This document shows positions 1 through 6,147 of a stretch of 7,830 bases of DNA, piece after piece; position 1 is the first letter of the stretch, and the number at the start of each line of letters is the position of its first letter. The position numbers and the translations under genes were made by a program. Origin of the DNA: Clostridiales bacterium (GTDB lineage Bacteria > Bacillota > Clostridia > Lachnospirales > Lachnospiraceae). The stretch is from the NCBI GenBank assembly GCA_019418195.1, contig DYCJ01000106.1:256-8085 (forward strand), read 5' to 3'. The notes beneath the pieces were generated by a model. That model made no database searches and was not told the origin of the DNA. It saw only the letters and a list, made by a program, of their open reading frames with translations.

Positions 1-855
1 GAGGTAGACAGTTCTGTTGATAAAGTTATGCATGTGCAGGAGCCGTACAAACTGGCAAACCGTGCATTTCACCCTGAGGACTCTGTAGTTGATGTCTCGG
101 GAGTTAAATTCGGAGGAGGACACCTCGGCCTGATCGCCGGTCCGTGTTCTGTAGAATCTTTCGAACAAGTCCTGGAGGTGGCTAAAGCAGTGAAAGCCTC
201 CGGCGCCAATATGCTCCGCGGAGGTGCATTCAAACCAAGGACCAGCCCGTACTCCTTTCAGGGACTGGGCCTTGAAGGTCTCGACATCCTCTGTGCCGTC
301 AGGGACGAGGTAGGGCTTCCGATCGTTACCGAGCTGATGTCTCCTCAGTATCTGGACGTCTTCAATGAGAAAGTAGATCTGATCCAGATCGGAGCACGTA
401 ATATGCAGAACTTTGATCTTCTCAAACAACTCGGCCAGCTCGACCGTCCGATCCTCTTAAAGCGCGGACTGAACGCAACTTATGAAGAGTGGATCATGTC
501 TGCTGAATATATCATGGCTTCCGGAAACGAGAACGTCATACTCTGCGAGAGAGGCATCCGTACCTTTGAGACATATACACGCAACACCCTCGATCTCCAG
601 AGCATTCCGGTGCTCCGCAAAAAAACCCATCTTCCGGTCGTAGTAGATCCAAGCCACGCCGGCGGAAAATGGTGGCTCGTTGAGCCGATGGCAAAGGCGG
701 CTGTAGCTGCCGGAGCAGACGGTCTCATGATCGAAGTCCACAACAATCCGGAATGTGCACTCTGCGACGGAGCGCAGTCATTGAAACCAGAAAAATATAA
801 CGGACTGCTGCAACAGGTAAAACAGATTGCCGAAGTTGTCGGAAAAGTTCTTTAA
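1..855 (+). CDS. aroF: 3-deoxy-7-phosphoheptulonate (DAHP) synthase, class I-beta, 5' end cut by the window
   Basis: Condenses phosphoenolpyruvate and erythrose 4-phosphate to DAHP, the first step of the shikimate pathway, in the cytosol. The reading frame is open to base 1, and the codons before the ATG at 28 still match the family (EVDSSVDKV before MHVQEPYKL), so that ATG is an internal Met. Counting from it, the four metal ligands known in the Thermotoga maritima enzyme fall at C40 (IAGPCSVES), H210 (VDPSHAGG), E236 (IEVH) and D247 (CDGAQS), with exactly the same spacing. By that alignment about 62 residues precede Met28; nine are visible and roughly 50 lie outside, forming the N-terminal ferredoxin-like regulatory domain. 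Substrate-binding segments are also visible: KPRTSPYSFQG (69-79), GARNMQNF (122-129) and LLKRG (143-147). It is followed by aroB in the same direction. I see no defect in the catalytic barrel. Confidence 0.96.
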   Translation, partial: EVDSSVDKVMHVQEPYKLANRAFHPEDSVVDVSGVKFGGGHLGLIAGPCSVESFEQVLEVAKAVKASGANMLRGGAFKPRTSPYSFQGLGLEGLDILCAVRDEVGLPIVTELMSPQYLDVFNEKVDLIQIGARNMQNFDLLKQLGQLDRPILLKRGLNATYEEWIMSAEYIMASGNENVILCERGIRTFETYTRNTLDLQSIPVLRKKTHLPVVVDPSHAGGKWWLVEPMAKAAVAAGADGLMIEVHNNPECALCDGAQSLKPEKYNGLLQQVKQIAEVVGKVL

Positions 856-904
856 TTGATTCGGGGACGTAGTCAAACTGATTTTGACTACGTCCCCGAA
901 TCAA
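856..904. repeat. Long perfect hairpin repeat, copy 1
   Basis: The arms at 856-877 and 883-904 are perfect inverted complements (22 bp, core GGGGACGTAGTCAAA) around the five-base loop CTGAT. The element starts at the base after the aroF stop codon. It is followed by CCTGTCCCCC (911-920), which is also present beside the related copy at 7139-7216. It has no T-run on either side, so it is a poor match to a classic Rho-independent terminator, although such a stem in the transcript could slow polymerase or protect the 3' end of aroF mRNA. The stem sequence is shared with copy 2, which marks it as a dispersed family and not a gene-specific structure. Confidence 0.85.
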
Positions 905-954
905 AACGAACCTGTCCCCCTTTAAATCAATTGTATCTACAGGAGTAAAAACTC

Positions 955-2010
955 ATGAAATTAACAGTTAATTTAGGCGAAAATTCATATCCCATTTTTA
1001 TCGAAAACGGTATTATCAAAAAAAGCGGCGAACATATTTCCCAAATCTTCAGCGGTCAGAAGATCATGATCGTCTCGGATGACAACGTATTTCCGCTGTA
1101 TGGCCAGCAGGTGATGGACTCTCTGAAAGATTACGAGTGTCATTCCCTCGTCCTCCCACATGGCGAGCCGACCAAGAATTTTCAGTCTTTACCGAAAATT
1201 TATACAGCCATGCTGGATGCAAAACTCACGAGGAGCGACCTTGTCATCGCGCTTGGCGGCGGTGTGATCGGTGATCTTGCAGGATTTGCCGCTGCAAGTT
1301 ATCTGCGGGGCATTAAGCTGGTACAGATTCCAACTTCCCTGCTCGCCCAGGTGGATTCTTCTGTGGGCGGCAAGGTAGCGGTGGATCTGCCACAGGGCAA
1401 AAATCTTGTCGGGGCATTTTACCAGCCGAAGATGGTGCTCATTGATCCTGATGTTCTTAATACCCTTCCTGAACATTTCATAAAGGACGGGATGGGCGAA
1501 GTCATCAAATACGGCTGTATCAAAGATGGCTCCCTTTTTGACAGACTCTGTGCGCACAGCTCTTTTGAAGACCTGAAACCCAAGCTGCCGGAAATCATTG
1601 CCCGCTGTGTCGACATTAAAAGAATTGTAGTAGAAGCAGACCAGTTTGATACCGGCGAGCGCATGCTCTTAAACTTCGGACATACGCTGGCGCATACGAT
1701 CGAACAGTATTATAACTATGAGAGGGAAAGCCACGGAGAAGCCGTGGGGATCGGCATGTATCAGATCACCCTGATGGCGGAGGGGAAAGGTCTTACCGGC
1801 TCCGGGTGTGCGGATCAGATAAAGAAAGCTCTTGATATATACGGACTGCCGTCCTCCTGCGGACTGCCCGTTACTGATCTGACAAAAGCGATCACTCTTG
1901 ACAAGAAAAACCTGAACGGGAAACTGAATGTCGTTCTCTTAAAAGAACTCGGCAGCAGCTATGTATATCCGACAGATATTTCCTTCTTCAACAAAGATGG
2001 GGCGATATGA
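955..2010 (+). CDS. aroB: 3-dehydroquinate synthase
   Basis: Converts DAHP to 3-dehydroquinate, the second shikimate step; NAD-dependent with a catalytic divalent metal, cytosolic. At 351 residues it is the normal length. The N-terminal NAD-binding half carries GGGVIGDLAGFAAASYLRG (101-119) and PTSLLAQVDSSVGGK (126-140), followed by GKNLVGAFYQP (148-158). The metal ligands of the family are present: E182 in MGEVIKYG, H243 in NFGHTLAH and H260 in SHGEAVGIGM. R236 (GERML) and the DKKN segment (316-319) are also conserved. The start is supported by AGGAG at 941-945, nine bases before the ATG. It lies 99 bases after aroF, whose product is its substrate, so co-transcription is likely, though hairpin repeat copy 1 intervenes and I see no separate promoter. 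Its last codons form the left arm of a terminator. Confidence 0.97.
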   Translation: MKLTVNLGENSYPIFIENGIIKKSGEHISQIFSGQKIMIVSDDNVFPLYGQQVMDSLKDYECHSLVLPHGEPTKNFQSLPKIYTAMLDAKLTRSDLVIALGGGVIGDLAGFAAASYLRGIKLVQIPTSLLAQVDSSVGGKVAVDLPQGKNLVGAFYQPKMVLIDPDVLNTLPEHFIKDGMGEVIKYGCIKDGSLFDRLCAHSSFEDLKPKLPEIIARCVDIKRIVVEADQFDTGERMLLNFGHTLAHTIEQYYNYERESHGEAVGIGMYQITLMAEGKGLTGSGCADQIKKALDIYGLPSSCGLPVTDLTKAITLDKKNLNGKLNVVLLKELGSSYVYPTDISFFNKDGAI

Positions 2011-2030
2011 TCACCGCCCCATCTTTTCTA
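1993..2030. terminator. Terminator shared by convergent aroB and xdhA
   Basis: A 12-bp perfect stem, AAAGATGGGGCG (1993-2004) with CGCCCCATCTTT (2015-2026), surrounds a ten-base loop; TTTTCT ends the plus-strand hairpin. The left arm and the loop include the last codons and the stop of aroB. On the minus strand the same stem ends in CATCTTTGTTG, a weaker T-run, so it can plausibly also end xdhA transcripts, whose stop codon lies only 8 bases away. Only 27 bases separate the two convergent genes. Confidence 0.85.
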
Positions 2031-2037
2031 TGACTAT

Positions 2038-4353
2038 TTATCTGTTTTCTGATTTTTCTCTCATGCCTTTATATACTTTTTCCGCAGTCATCGGAAGCTC
2101 TCTGATGGTCACTCCCACCGCATTCTGAATCGCATTCGCAATAGCCGGTGATGGTGTATTGATAACGATCTCACCGATAGATTTCGCACCGAACGGACCT
2201 GTCGGCTCATAGCTGCTCTCGAATTCCACCCGGATGTTTCCCACGTCCAGCCGGCTGGGAATTTTATACTGCATAAAGGAATTACTGTAATTCTTTCCTT
2301 TCGGGCTATAGACTATGTCCTCAAAGAGCGCCATACCGATCCCCTGGGCAATACCTCCCTCTGTCTGCACACGCGCAAGGCTCGGGTTCACTACAGTCCC
2401 GCAGTCCACTACTGCCGCATAATCAACCATCTCAACCACACCGGTCTCCTTATCAATCTCCACCTCGGCAATACCTGCCATAAACGGCGGCGGAGATACC
2501 GGAGACGAAAATGCTTCGCTCGCAGAAAGTGCCTCATTGTTAAAACACATCACGCGATTTCCGATTTCTTTTCTCGTGATCGATTCTCCGGTCTTTAAAT
2601 TGACCACTTCTGCCCCGTTGAATTCAACATCCTCAACAGGACATCCGAGATATTCCGCGCCTCTCTCACAGATCTTGCCGATCAGAGCCTCACATGTCCT
2701 TACGACCGCCATACCGGTCACGTAAGTTGTACTCGACGCATAGGAGCCGCAGTCATAAGGTGAGGTATCCGTGTCAACGCCATGGACAATAATATCCTTT
2801 ATATCACAGTCCAGGCACTCTGCTGCCATCTGGGAAAGAATCGTATCGCAGCCTGTTCCCATGTCAGTCGCCCCGATCATCAGACTGTAGAAACCGTCAT
2901 CATTTACTTTGATCGCGACAGACCCTGTATCCACACTTGAGATTCCTGAACCCTGCATTGCCATGGCTACTCCGACTCCGCGAACTTTCCCGTTGCCCAT
3001 ATCACGGCATGGATACTTGTCATCCCAGCCGATCATTTCTTTCGCACGGGCAAGGCACCGGTCAAGAGCACAGCTCTGTGTCTGTTCTCCGTAGTATGCA
3101 GGCATGACATCCCCCTCGCGGACCATGTTCATTTCTCTTAATACAGTCGGATCCATGCCGAGTACCTGAGCCAGCTCATTGACTGCAGATTCTACCGCAA
3201 ATATTCCCTGTGTTGCACCATATCCCCGATATGCGCCGGCAGACATGACATTTGTATATACTACATCATAAGTGAAGCGGAATGCCTCTGCTTTCCCGTA
3301 AAGCGGGATCGACTTGTGTCCGGAAAGCCCTACTGTCGTCGGGCCATGCTCACCAAACGCACCTGTATTGGACAATGTATAGAGATCGATCCCTCTGATA
3401 TGACCCTCTTTATCTGCTCCAAGACGGACATGCATCTCCATCTCATGCCGTGGTGAAGAAGCGATCAGTGATTCTTCTCTCGTATAGATAATTTTGGCCG
3501 GTTTTCCTGTCTTCCATGTAACAAGTGCCGGATAGACTTCCGATACTGATGTCTGTTTCGCACCAAAACCTCCGCCGATACGCGGTTTGATAACGCGCAC
3601 CCTGCTCTTCGGGATATCCAGTGCATTGGCCAGGATACGACGCACATGGAACGGGACCTGCGTAGATGATACTACATTCAGCCTTCCGTATGTATCCAGA
3701 TAGGAATACGTACGGAACGTCTCCATCATAGCCTGCTGGTTCGCCTTCGTATGATAGATTCTGTCGATCACATAGTCGCATTCTTCAAGAACTGCCTCAA
3801 TATCTCCGCTCTCGCTCACATCATGCGCGCATAGATTTCTCTTATTATCGGCCCCTACCGGACAGAGGCTCTTCCAGTTATCTTCCGGATGGACAAGGAT
3901 CGGATTGTCCTTTGCCTTTCTAAAATCAAGCACGGGTTCCAGCACCTCATACTTGATCTTGACCAGTTTCATTGCCTTTTTCACTGCTTCTTCCGATGTT
4001 CCTGCAACGATCGCCGCCGCATCTCCGACAAACCGCATCCGCTGGTCGAGGATCAGACGGTCATATGGGCTGGGCTCCGGATAGGTCTGTCCCGCCATTG
4101 TAAAACGTTTGTCCGGACAGTCCTTATATGTAAGGATACATTCAATCCCCGGCACTGCTTCGGCTCTTCCCGTATTGATCTCTTTGATCAGGGCATGGGC
4201 ATGGGGACTTCTTATGATCTTCACGATCAGACAGTCCGCCGGCGCAAGATCATTGGTATAAACTGCCTTTCCGGTCACAAGCGCTTCTGCGTCTACTTTC
4301 GGGACAGCGTGGTTTACCACACGCATATTTTTCCTCTCTTCTGTCACGCTCAT
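2038..4353 (-). CDS. xdhA: Xanthine dehydrogenase-family molybdopterin-binding subunit
   Basis: Large catalytic subunit of a molybdenum hydroxylase, which inserts water-derived oxygen into a purine or related heterocycle and passes electrons to the 2Fe-2S subunit. I place the start at the ATG at 4353: AAAGGAGG sits seven bases upstream and the ATG overlaps the stop of the preceding gene as ATGA. This gives 771 residues, usual for separate large subunits. An earlier in-frame ATG at 4548 would bury 65 unrelated residues in the 2Fe-2S gene. The aldehyde oxidase/xanthine dehydrogenase a/b hammerhead domain occupies roughly residues 20-140. Molybdopterin-binding segments include TQVPFHVRR (231-239), GGGFGAK (260-266), GAYRGYGATQ (373-382) and DMGTGCDT (497-504). 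The catalytic base Glu is E728 in GAKSIGE; E211 in MMETF lines up with the substrate-side Glu of bovine XDH. I could not place a counterpart of its Arg880, so xanthine is likely but unproven. The symbol follows E. coli usage. Confidence 0.93.
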   Translation of the reverse strand: MSVTEERKNMRVVNHAVPKVDAEALVTGKAVYTNDLAPADCLIVKIIRSPHAHALIKEINTGRAEAVPGIECILTYKDCPDKRFTMAGQTYPEPSPYDRLILDQRMRFVGDAAAIVAGTSEEAVKKAMKLVKIKYEVLEPVLDFRKAKDNPILVHPEDNWKSLCPVGADNKRNLCAHDVSESGDIEAVLEECDYVIDRIYHTKANQQAMMETFRTYSYLDTYGRLNVVSSTQVPFHVRRILANALDIPKSRVRVIKPRIGGGFGAKQTSVSEVYPALVTWKTGKPAKIIYTREESLIASSPRHEMEMHVRLGADKEGHIRGIDLYTLSNTGAFGEHGPTTVGLSGHKSIPLYGKAEAFRFTYDVVYTNVMSAGAYRGYGATQGIFAVESAVNELAQVLGMDPTVLREMNMVREGDVMPAYYGEQTQSCALDRCLARAKEMIGWDDKYPCRDMGNGKVRGVGVAMAMQGSGISSVDTGSVAIKVNDDGFYSLMIGATDMGTGCDTILSQMAAECLDCDIKDIIVHGVDTDTSPYDCGSYASSTTYVTGMAVVRTCEALIGKICERGAEYLGCPVEDVEFNGAEVVNLKTGESITRKEIGNRVMCFNNEALSASEAFSSPVSPPPFMAGIAEVEIDKETGVVEMVDYAAVVDCGTVVNPSLARVQTEGGIAQGIGMALFEDIVYSPKGKNYSNSFMQYKIPSRLDVGNIRVEFESSYEPTGPFGAKSIGEIVINTPSPAIANAIQNAVGVTIRELPMTAEKVYKGMREKSENR

Positions 4354-4829
4354 GCCTGCGCCTCCTTTCCGGAATTCTCCTTCTGTACAGCCATATATTT
4401 CCGGATTGCCCGGAGCTGGCTCATATATCCGGTGCAGCGGCAGAGATTTCCCGCAAGATACTCTTTGATCTCCTCCAGATCCGGATCTTCGAGCTCTCTT
4501 TTCATCGCCAGTACATTCATAATAAATCCGGGGGAGCAGAAGCCGCACTGCTCGCCGCCTTCAGCCGCAAGAAACCTTCCAAACTCAGCAGCTTCTTCCT
4601 CCACACCTTCCAGTGTAGTGACTTCGTGACCGTCTATACCCGCTGCAAGTACAGAACAGGACAGTCTTGATCTTCCGTCGATCCACACTGTGCAAAGGCC
4701 GCAGTTTGTCGTCTCACACCCGCATTTCACGCTCTTGCACCCGAGGTCTCTCAGCACGCCAAGGAGCACTGTGTCCGCTCCCACTTCAGCAGTTACCTGT
4801 TTCTTATTTAATGTAAACTGTATTTCCAT
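4350..4829 (-). CDS. xdhC: Xanthine dehydrogenase-family 2Fe-2S subunit
   Basis: Electron-transfer subunit that relays electrons from the molybdenum centre to the FAD subunit through two 2Fe-2S clusters. At 159 residues it is typical for this family. The N-terminal plant-ferredoxin-like domain has C38, C43 and C46 (CETTNCGLC, a C-x4-C-x2-C pattern) plus C58. The C-terminal helical domain has the second set: C95 and C98 (EQCGFCSPG) and C130 and C132 (NLCRCTGY). The residues between the first two ligands (ETTN) differ from the usual GEGE-type sequence, but no ligand is missing. The ATG follows the stop of the FAD gene by one base and uses a GGAGG inside that gene's end. Its own stop overlaps the start of the molybdenum subunit (ATGA), suggesting translational coupling and equal subunit amounts. 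Confidence 0.95.
   Translation of the reverse strand: MEIQFTLNKKQVTAEVGADTVLLGVLRDLGCKSVKCGCETTNCGLCTVWIDGRSRLSCSVLAAGIDGHEVTTLEGVEEEAAEFGRFLAAEGGEQCGFCSPGFIMNVLAMKRELEDPDLEEIKEYLAGNLCRCTGYMSQLRAIRKYMAVQKENSGKEAQA
4361..4368 (-). promoter_or_regulatory. Ribosome binding site that sets the xdhA start
   Basis: AAAGGAGG on the minus strand, seven bases from the ATG at 4353. It sits inside the last codons of the 2Fe-2S gene. It decides for this start over the in-frame ATG at 4548, which lies within another gene's coding sequence. Confidence 0.85.
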
Positions 4830-4830
4830 C

Positions 4831-5634
4831 CTATCGTCCCTCCGCCAGAATCGAAGTCATCTCACGCCGGATCAGCACCTCTGCCAGATGCCGCCTGTAT
4901 TCGGCGCTGCCGCGCATATTTGATCCATATGTAAATTCCGACGCAGCCTGTCCGGCATAATCAGCGATCATCGCTTCAGAGGCATCCGCCGGGATCTCCC
5001 ACTGCTTTTCAAGAAGTGCCGCTTTCATCGGTCTGGCCCCCACGGAAAAATACCACGTCTCCTTGCCGTGCACCATTCCGGTCACAACAGAACAGGCGAT
5101 CACCGGAAAGTCCGTCTTCGTCTGACGGATGGATGCATAGCGGAACTGTCTCTTACTTTTTCTCACAATGACCGATAAGAGGATATCCTTGTCCGGTTTC
5201 CGGTTCACAAACTCTGACAGGCGGATCGTACCTCCGTCATAGAGCTCTACAAAAGTATCCAGTGCAAGAAATGCTGTCAGTACATCAGAGAATCCGAATC
5301 TGCCGTAAATACTTCCGCCGATAGTCGCCTGATTACGGAACTGTACTCCGACAATGTGACGGACACACTCGGCAATTCCGTCTCCGCACAGATCTTTCAG
5401 TGCCTCACACTGTTCAATCTGTCTTAATGTACACATAGCACCAATCCTGATCACATTTCCTTCATCTTCGATCTGGTCAAGCCCCAGACCTGACAGGTCA
5501 ATTACCGTCTTGACCCGGGCATTTCCGAGACGCATCCACATCATGCCTCCCATCACCCGGCTGCTGCGCGCCTGATTCAGCTCATACGCCTCCTCCAACG
5601 ACTTGGGTTTCACATAGTTACCGATCGTAATCAC
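4831..5634 (-). CDS. xdhB: Xanthine dehydrogenase-family FAD-binding subunit
   Basis: Flavoprotein subunit that receives electrons from the 2Fe-2S clusters and passes them to NAD+ or another acceptor. I choose the GTG at 5634 as start: AAAGGAG lies seven bases upstream, the same geometry as xdhA, and homology begins there (ITIGNYVKPKSLEEAY). The longer open frame starting near 5739 would translate the leader hairpins. The product is 267 residues, close to the family norm. Domains are FAD_binding_5 (about 1-160), with RNQATIGGSIYGRFGF (100-115) and FSDVLTAFLALD (115-126), and the CO-dehydrogenase flavoprotein C-terminal domain (about 165-265), ending in SAEYRRHLAEVLIRR (243-257). The first flavin loop reads MGGMMWMRLGN (28-38) where many relatives have AGGTDL-like sequence; this loop varies in the family. 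There is no 4Fe-4S insertion of the hydroxybenzoyl-CoA reductase kind. It is first gene of the operon. Confidence 0.92.
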   Translation of the reverse strand: MITIGNYVKPKSLEEAYELNQARSSRVMGGMMWMRLGNARVKTVIDLSGLGLDQIEDEGNVIRIGAMCTLRQIEQCEALKDLCGDGIAECVRHIVGVQFRNQATIGGSIYGRFGFSDVLTAFLALDTFVELYDGGTIRLSEFVNRKPDKDILLSVIVRKSKRQFRYASIRQTKTDFPVIACSVVTGMVHGKETWYFSVGARPMKAALLEKQWEIPADASEAMIADYAGQAASEFTYGSNMRGSAEYRRHLAEVLIRREMTSILAEGR

Positions 5635-5641
5635 AACGGCT

Positions 5642-5648
5642 CTCCTTT
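5642..5648 (-). promoter_or_regulatory. Ribosome binding site that sets the xdhB GTG start
   Basis: AAAGGAG on the minus strand, seven bases before the GTG at 5634. No ATG in frame has a comparable site, so this decides the unusual start codon. Confidence 0.8.
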
Positions 5649-5691
5649 CTTTACTGACATCTGCGAATAAATCCCTCTGCGTGTAAACGTG

Positions 5692-5723
5692 AAAAAGTAA
5701 CAGTTCCATGGCTGAACTGTTGC
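5692..5723 (-). terminator. Leader hairpin II of the xdh operon, terminator-like or operator
   Basis: On the minus strand AACAGTTC (5721-5714) and GAACTGTT (5706-5699) form a perfect 8-bp stem around a seven-base loop, extended at the base by a G-C pair across one mismatch or wobble. TTTTT at 5696-5692 follows two bases after the stem. It sits about 60 bases before the xdhB start, inside the transcribed leader. As double-stranded DNA it is also a good dyad for a repressor, so its role as attenuator or operator is open. Confidence 0.5.
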
Positions 5724-5725
5724 GT

Positions 5726-5761
5726 AAAAAAAAGTGCAAATGAAATTTTTGTCATTTACAC
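5726..5761 (-). terminator. Leader hairpin I of the xdh operon, intrinsic terminator shape
   Basis: On the minus strand GTGTAAATGA (5761-5752) pairs with TCATTTGCAC (5743-5734) over ten base pairs with one G-U wobble, around an eight-base loop. Eight T's (5733-5726) follow the stem directly. This is the standard form of a Rho-independent terminator, acting only on the minus strand, though the stem is AT-rich. It begins about seven bases after the predicted transcription start of the xdh operon. No minus-strand gene lies just upstream for it to end, so attenuation of the operon is the likely role. Confidence 0.6.
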
Positions 5762-5774
5762 CTGAAGCTTCTGT

Positions 5775-5803
5775 ATTTTATCATGAATATATTTAATTGT
5801 CAA
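5775..5803 (-). promoter_or_regulatory. Sigma-A-type promoter of the xdh operon
   Basis: On the minus strand TTGACA (5803-5798) and TAAAAT (5780-5775) are separated by 17 bases: a full -35 consensus and five of six -10 bases. Predicted start is near 5768, giving a leader of roughly 134 bases before the GTG of xdhB. The leader carries hairpins I and II. Confidence 0.8.
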
Positions 5804-5808
5804 AGGAT

Positions 5809-5839
5809 GTCGGCATATTTCTGCCAAACTGCTGCCGAC
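5809..5839. repeat. Dyad GTCGGCA/TGCCGAC upstream of the xdh -35
   Basis: GTCGGCA (5809-5815) and TGCCGAC (5833-5839) are inverted complements with 17 bases between, beginning six bases upstream of the xdh -35 box. The extended word TCGGCATA (5810-5817) recurs at 5922-5929 in the spacer of the dapA promoter. The position suits an activator site, but the arms are short and no regulator gene is present in the window. Confidence 0.35.
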
Positions 5840-5871
5840 TGATGCTTTTATTATGAATTGACCGCTGGTTG

Positions 5872-5907
5872 ATCGCTTTTCAGACACCTGTACAATCGCT
5901 TTTCAGA
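5872..5907. repeat. Two 13-base direct repeats upstream of the dapA promoter
   Basis: ATCGCTTTTCAGA occurs at 5872-5884 and again at 5895-5907, a spacing of 23 bases (about two helical turns). The second copy ends six bases before the dapA -35 box. This could be a paired regulator site or a small local duplication. Confidence 0.5.
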
Positions 5908-5913
5908 TAACAG

Positions 5914-5942
5914 TTGACACATCGGCATACGGGTGTTATGAT
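5914..5942 (+). promoter_or_regulatory. Sigma-A-type promoter of dapA
   Basis: TTGACA (5914-5919) and TATGAT (5937-5942) are separated by 17 bases. The -35 is perfect and the -10 matches in five of six positions. Predicted start is near 5949, just ahead of the lysine riboswitch, leaving a leader of about 285 bases before dapA. Confidence 0.85.
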
Positions 5943-5964
5943 TTTTTTAAATAATGAAAGGCAG

Positions 5965-6124
5965 GATAGAGGTCGCATTTTTCATGAGTATGATGGCGGA
6001 TGTATCAGGAACAGAGGAAATCATCAGAAAGGGGAAGATGCCGAAAGGATAAGGAGCCTGAAGCCTTATTCTTGGGCATGCCGCTAAGAACGGCATGACT
6101 GTCATCGCAGGATGGAGAGCTATC
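5965..6124 (+). ncRNA. Lysine riboswitch aptamer (L box)
   Basis: This leader segment matches the known lysine riboswitch, comparable to B. subtilis lysC. Visible conserved parts are GATAGAGGTCGCA (5965-5977), GAGTATG (5986-5992), GAAAGGGGA followed by GCCGAAAGG, and the closing GGAGAGCTATC (6114-6124). Helix P1 is GATAG (5965-5969) with CTATC (6120-6124). One inner arm is ATAAGG with CCTTAT (about 6049-6069). Another is CATGCCG with CGGCATG around CTAAGAA (6078-6098), and the last is CATC-GCAG-GATG (6103-6114). In this class lysine binding stabilises the aptamer and favours the downstream terminator, lowering dapA expression when lysine is plentiful. Its place between the dapA promoter and dapA fits exactly. 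Confidence 0.93.
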
Positions 6125-6147
6125 TGATATACGAAAATGTATATTTT

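Noticed and set aside
28..855. ATG at 28 as the true start of the DAHP synthase
   Set aside because: The frame is open to base 1, the preceding codons match the family, and the N-terminal regulatory domain would otherwise be missing.
856..904. Hairpin repeat copy 1 as a standard Rho-independent terminator of aroF
   Set aside because: The stem is strong but no T-run follows on either strand, and a related copy exists elsewhere, so it is better called a repeat.
856..954. Separate promoter for aroB
   Set aside because: No -35/-10 pair with acceptable spacing is visible; TTGACT inside the hairpin has no -10 partner at 17 bases.
4354..4548. Upstream ATG at 4548 as start of the molybdopterin subunit
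   Set aside because: The extra 65 residues are the out-of-frame reading of the 2Fe-2S gene and resemble nothing; the ATG at 4353 has a strong ribosome site and an ATGA overlap.
3889..4629. 246-residue open frame on the plus strand
   Set aside because: It lies antisense to the conserved molybdopterin and 2Fe-2S genes and its translation has no recognisable domain; it is a shadow.
5635..5739. Extended start for the FAD subunit near 5739
   Set aside because: It would begin with TTG without a ribosome site and translate the leader hairpins and T-run; the GTG at 5634 has AAAGGAG at seven bases.
5635..5768. Purine (xanthine/guanine) or molybdenum-cofactor riboswitch in the xdh leader
   Set aside because: I looked for the purine aptamer three-way junction and its conserved loops and saw none; the leader of about 134 bases holds only two simple hairpins.
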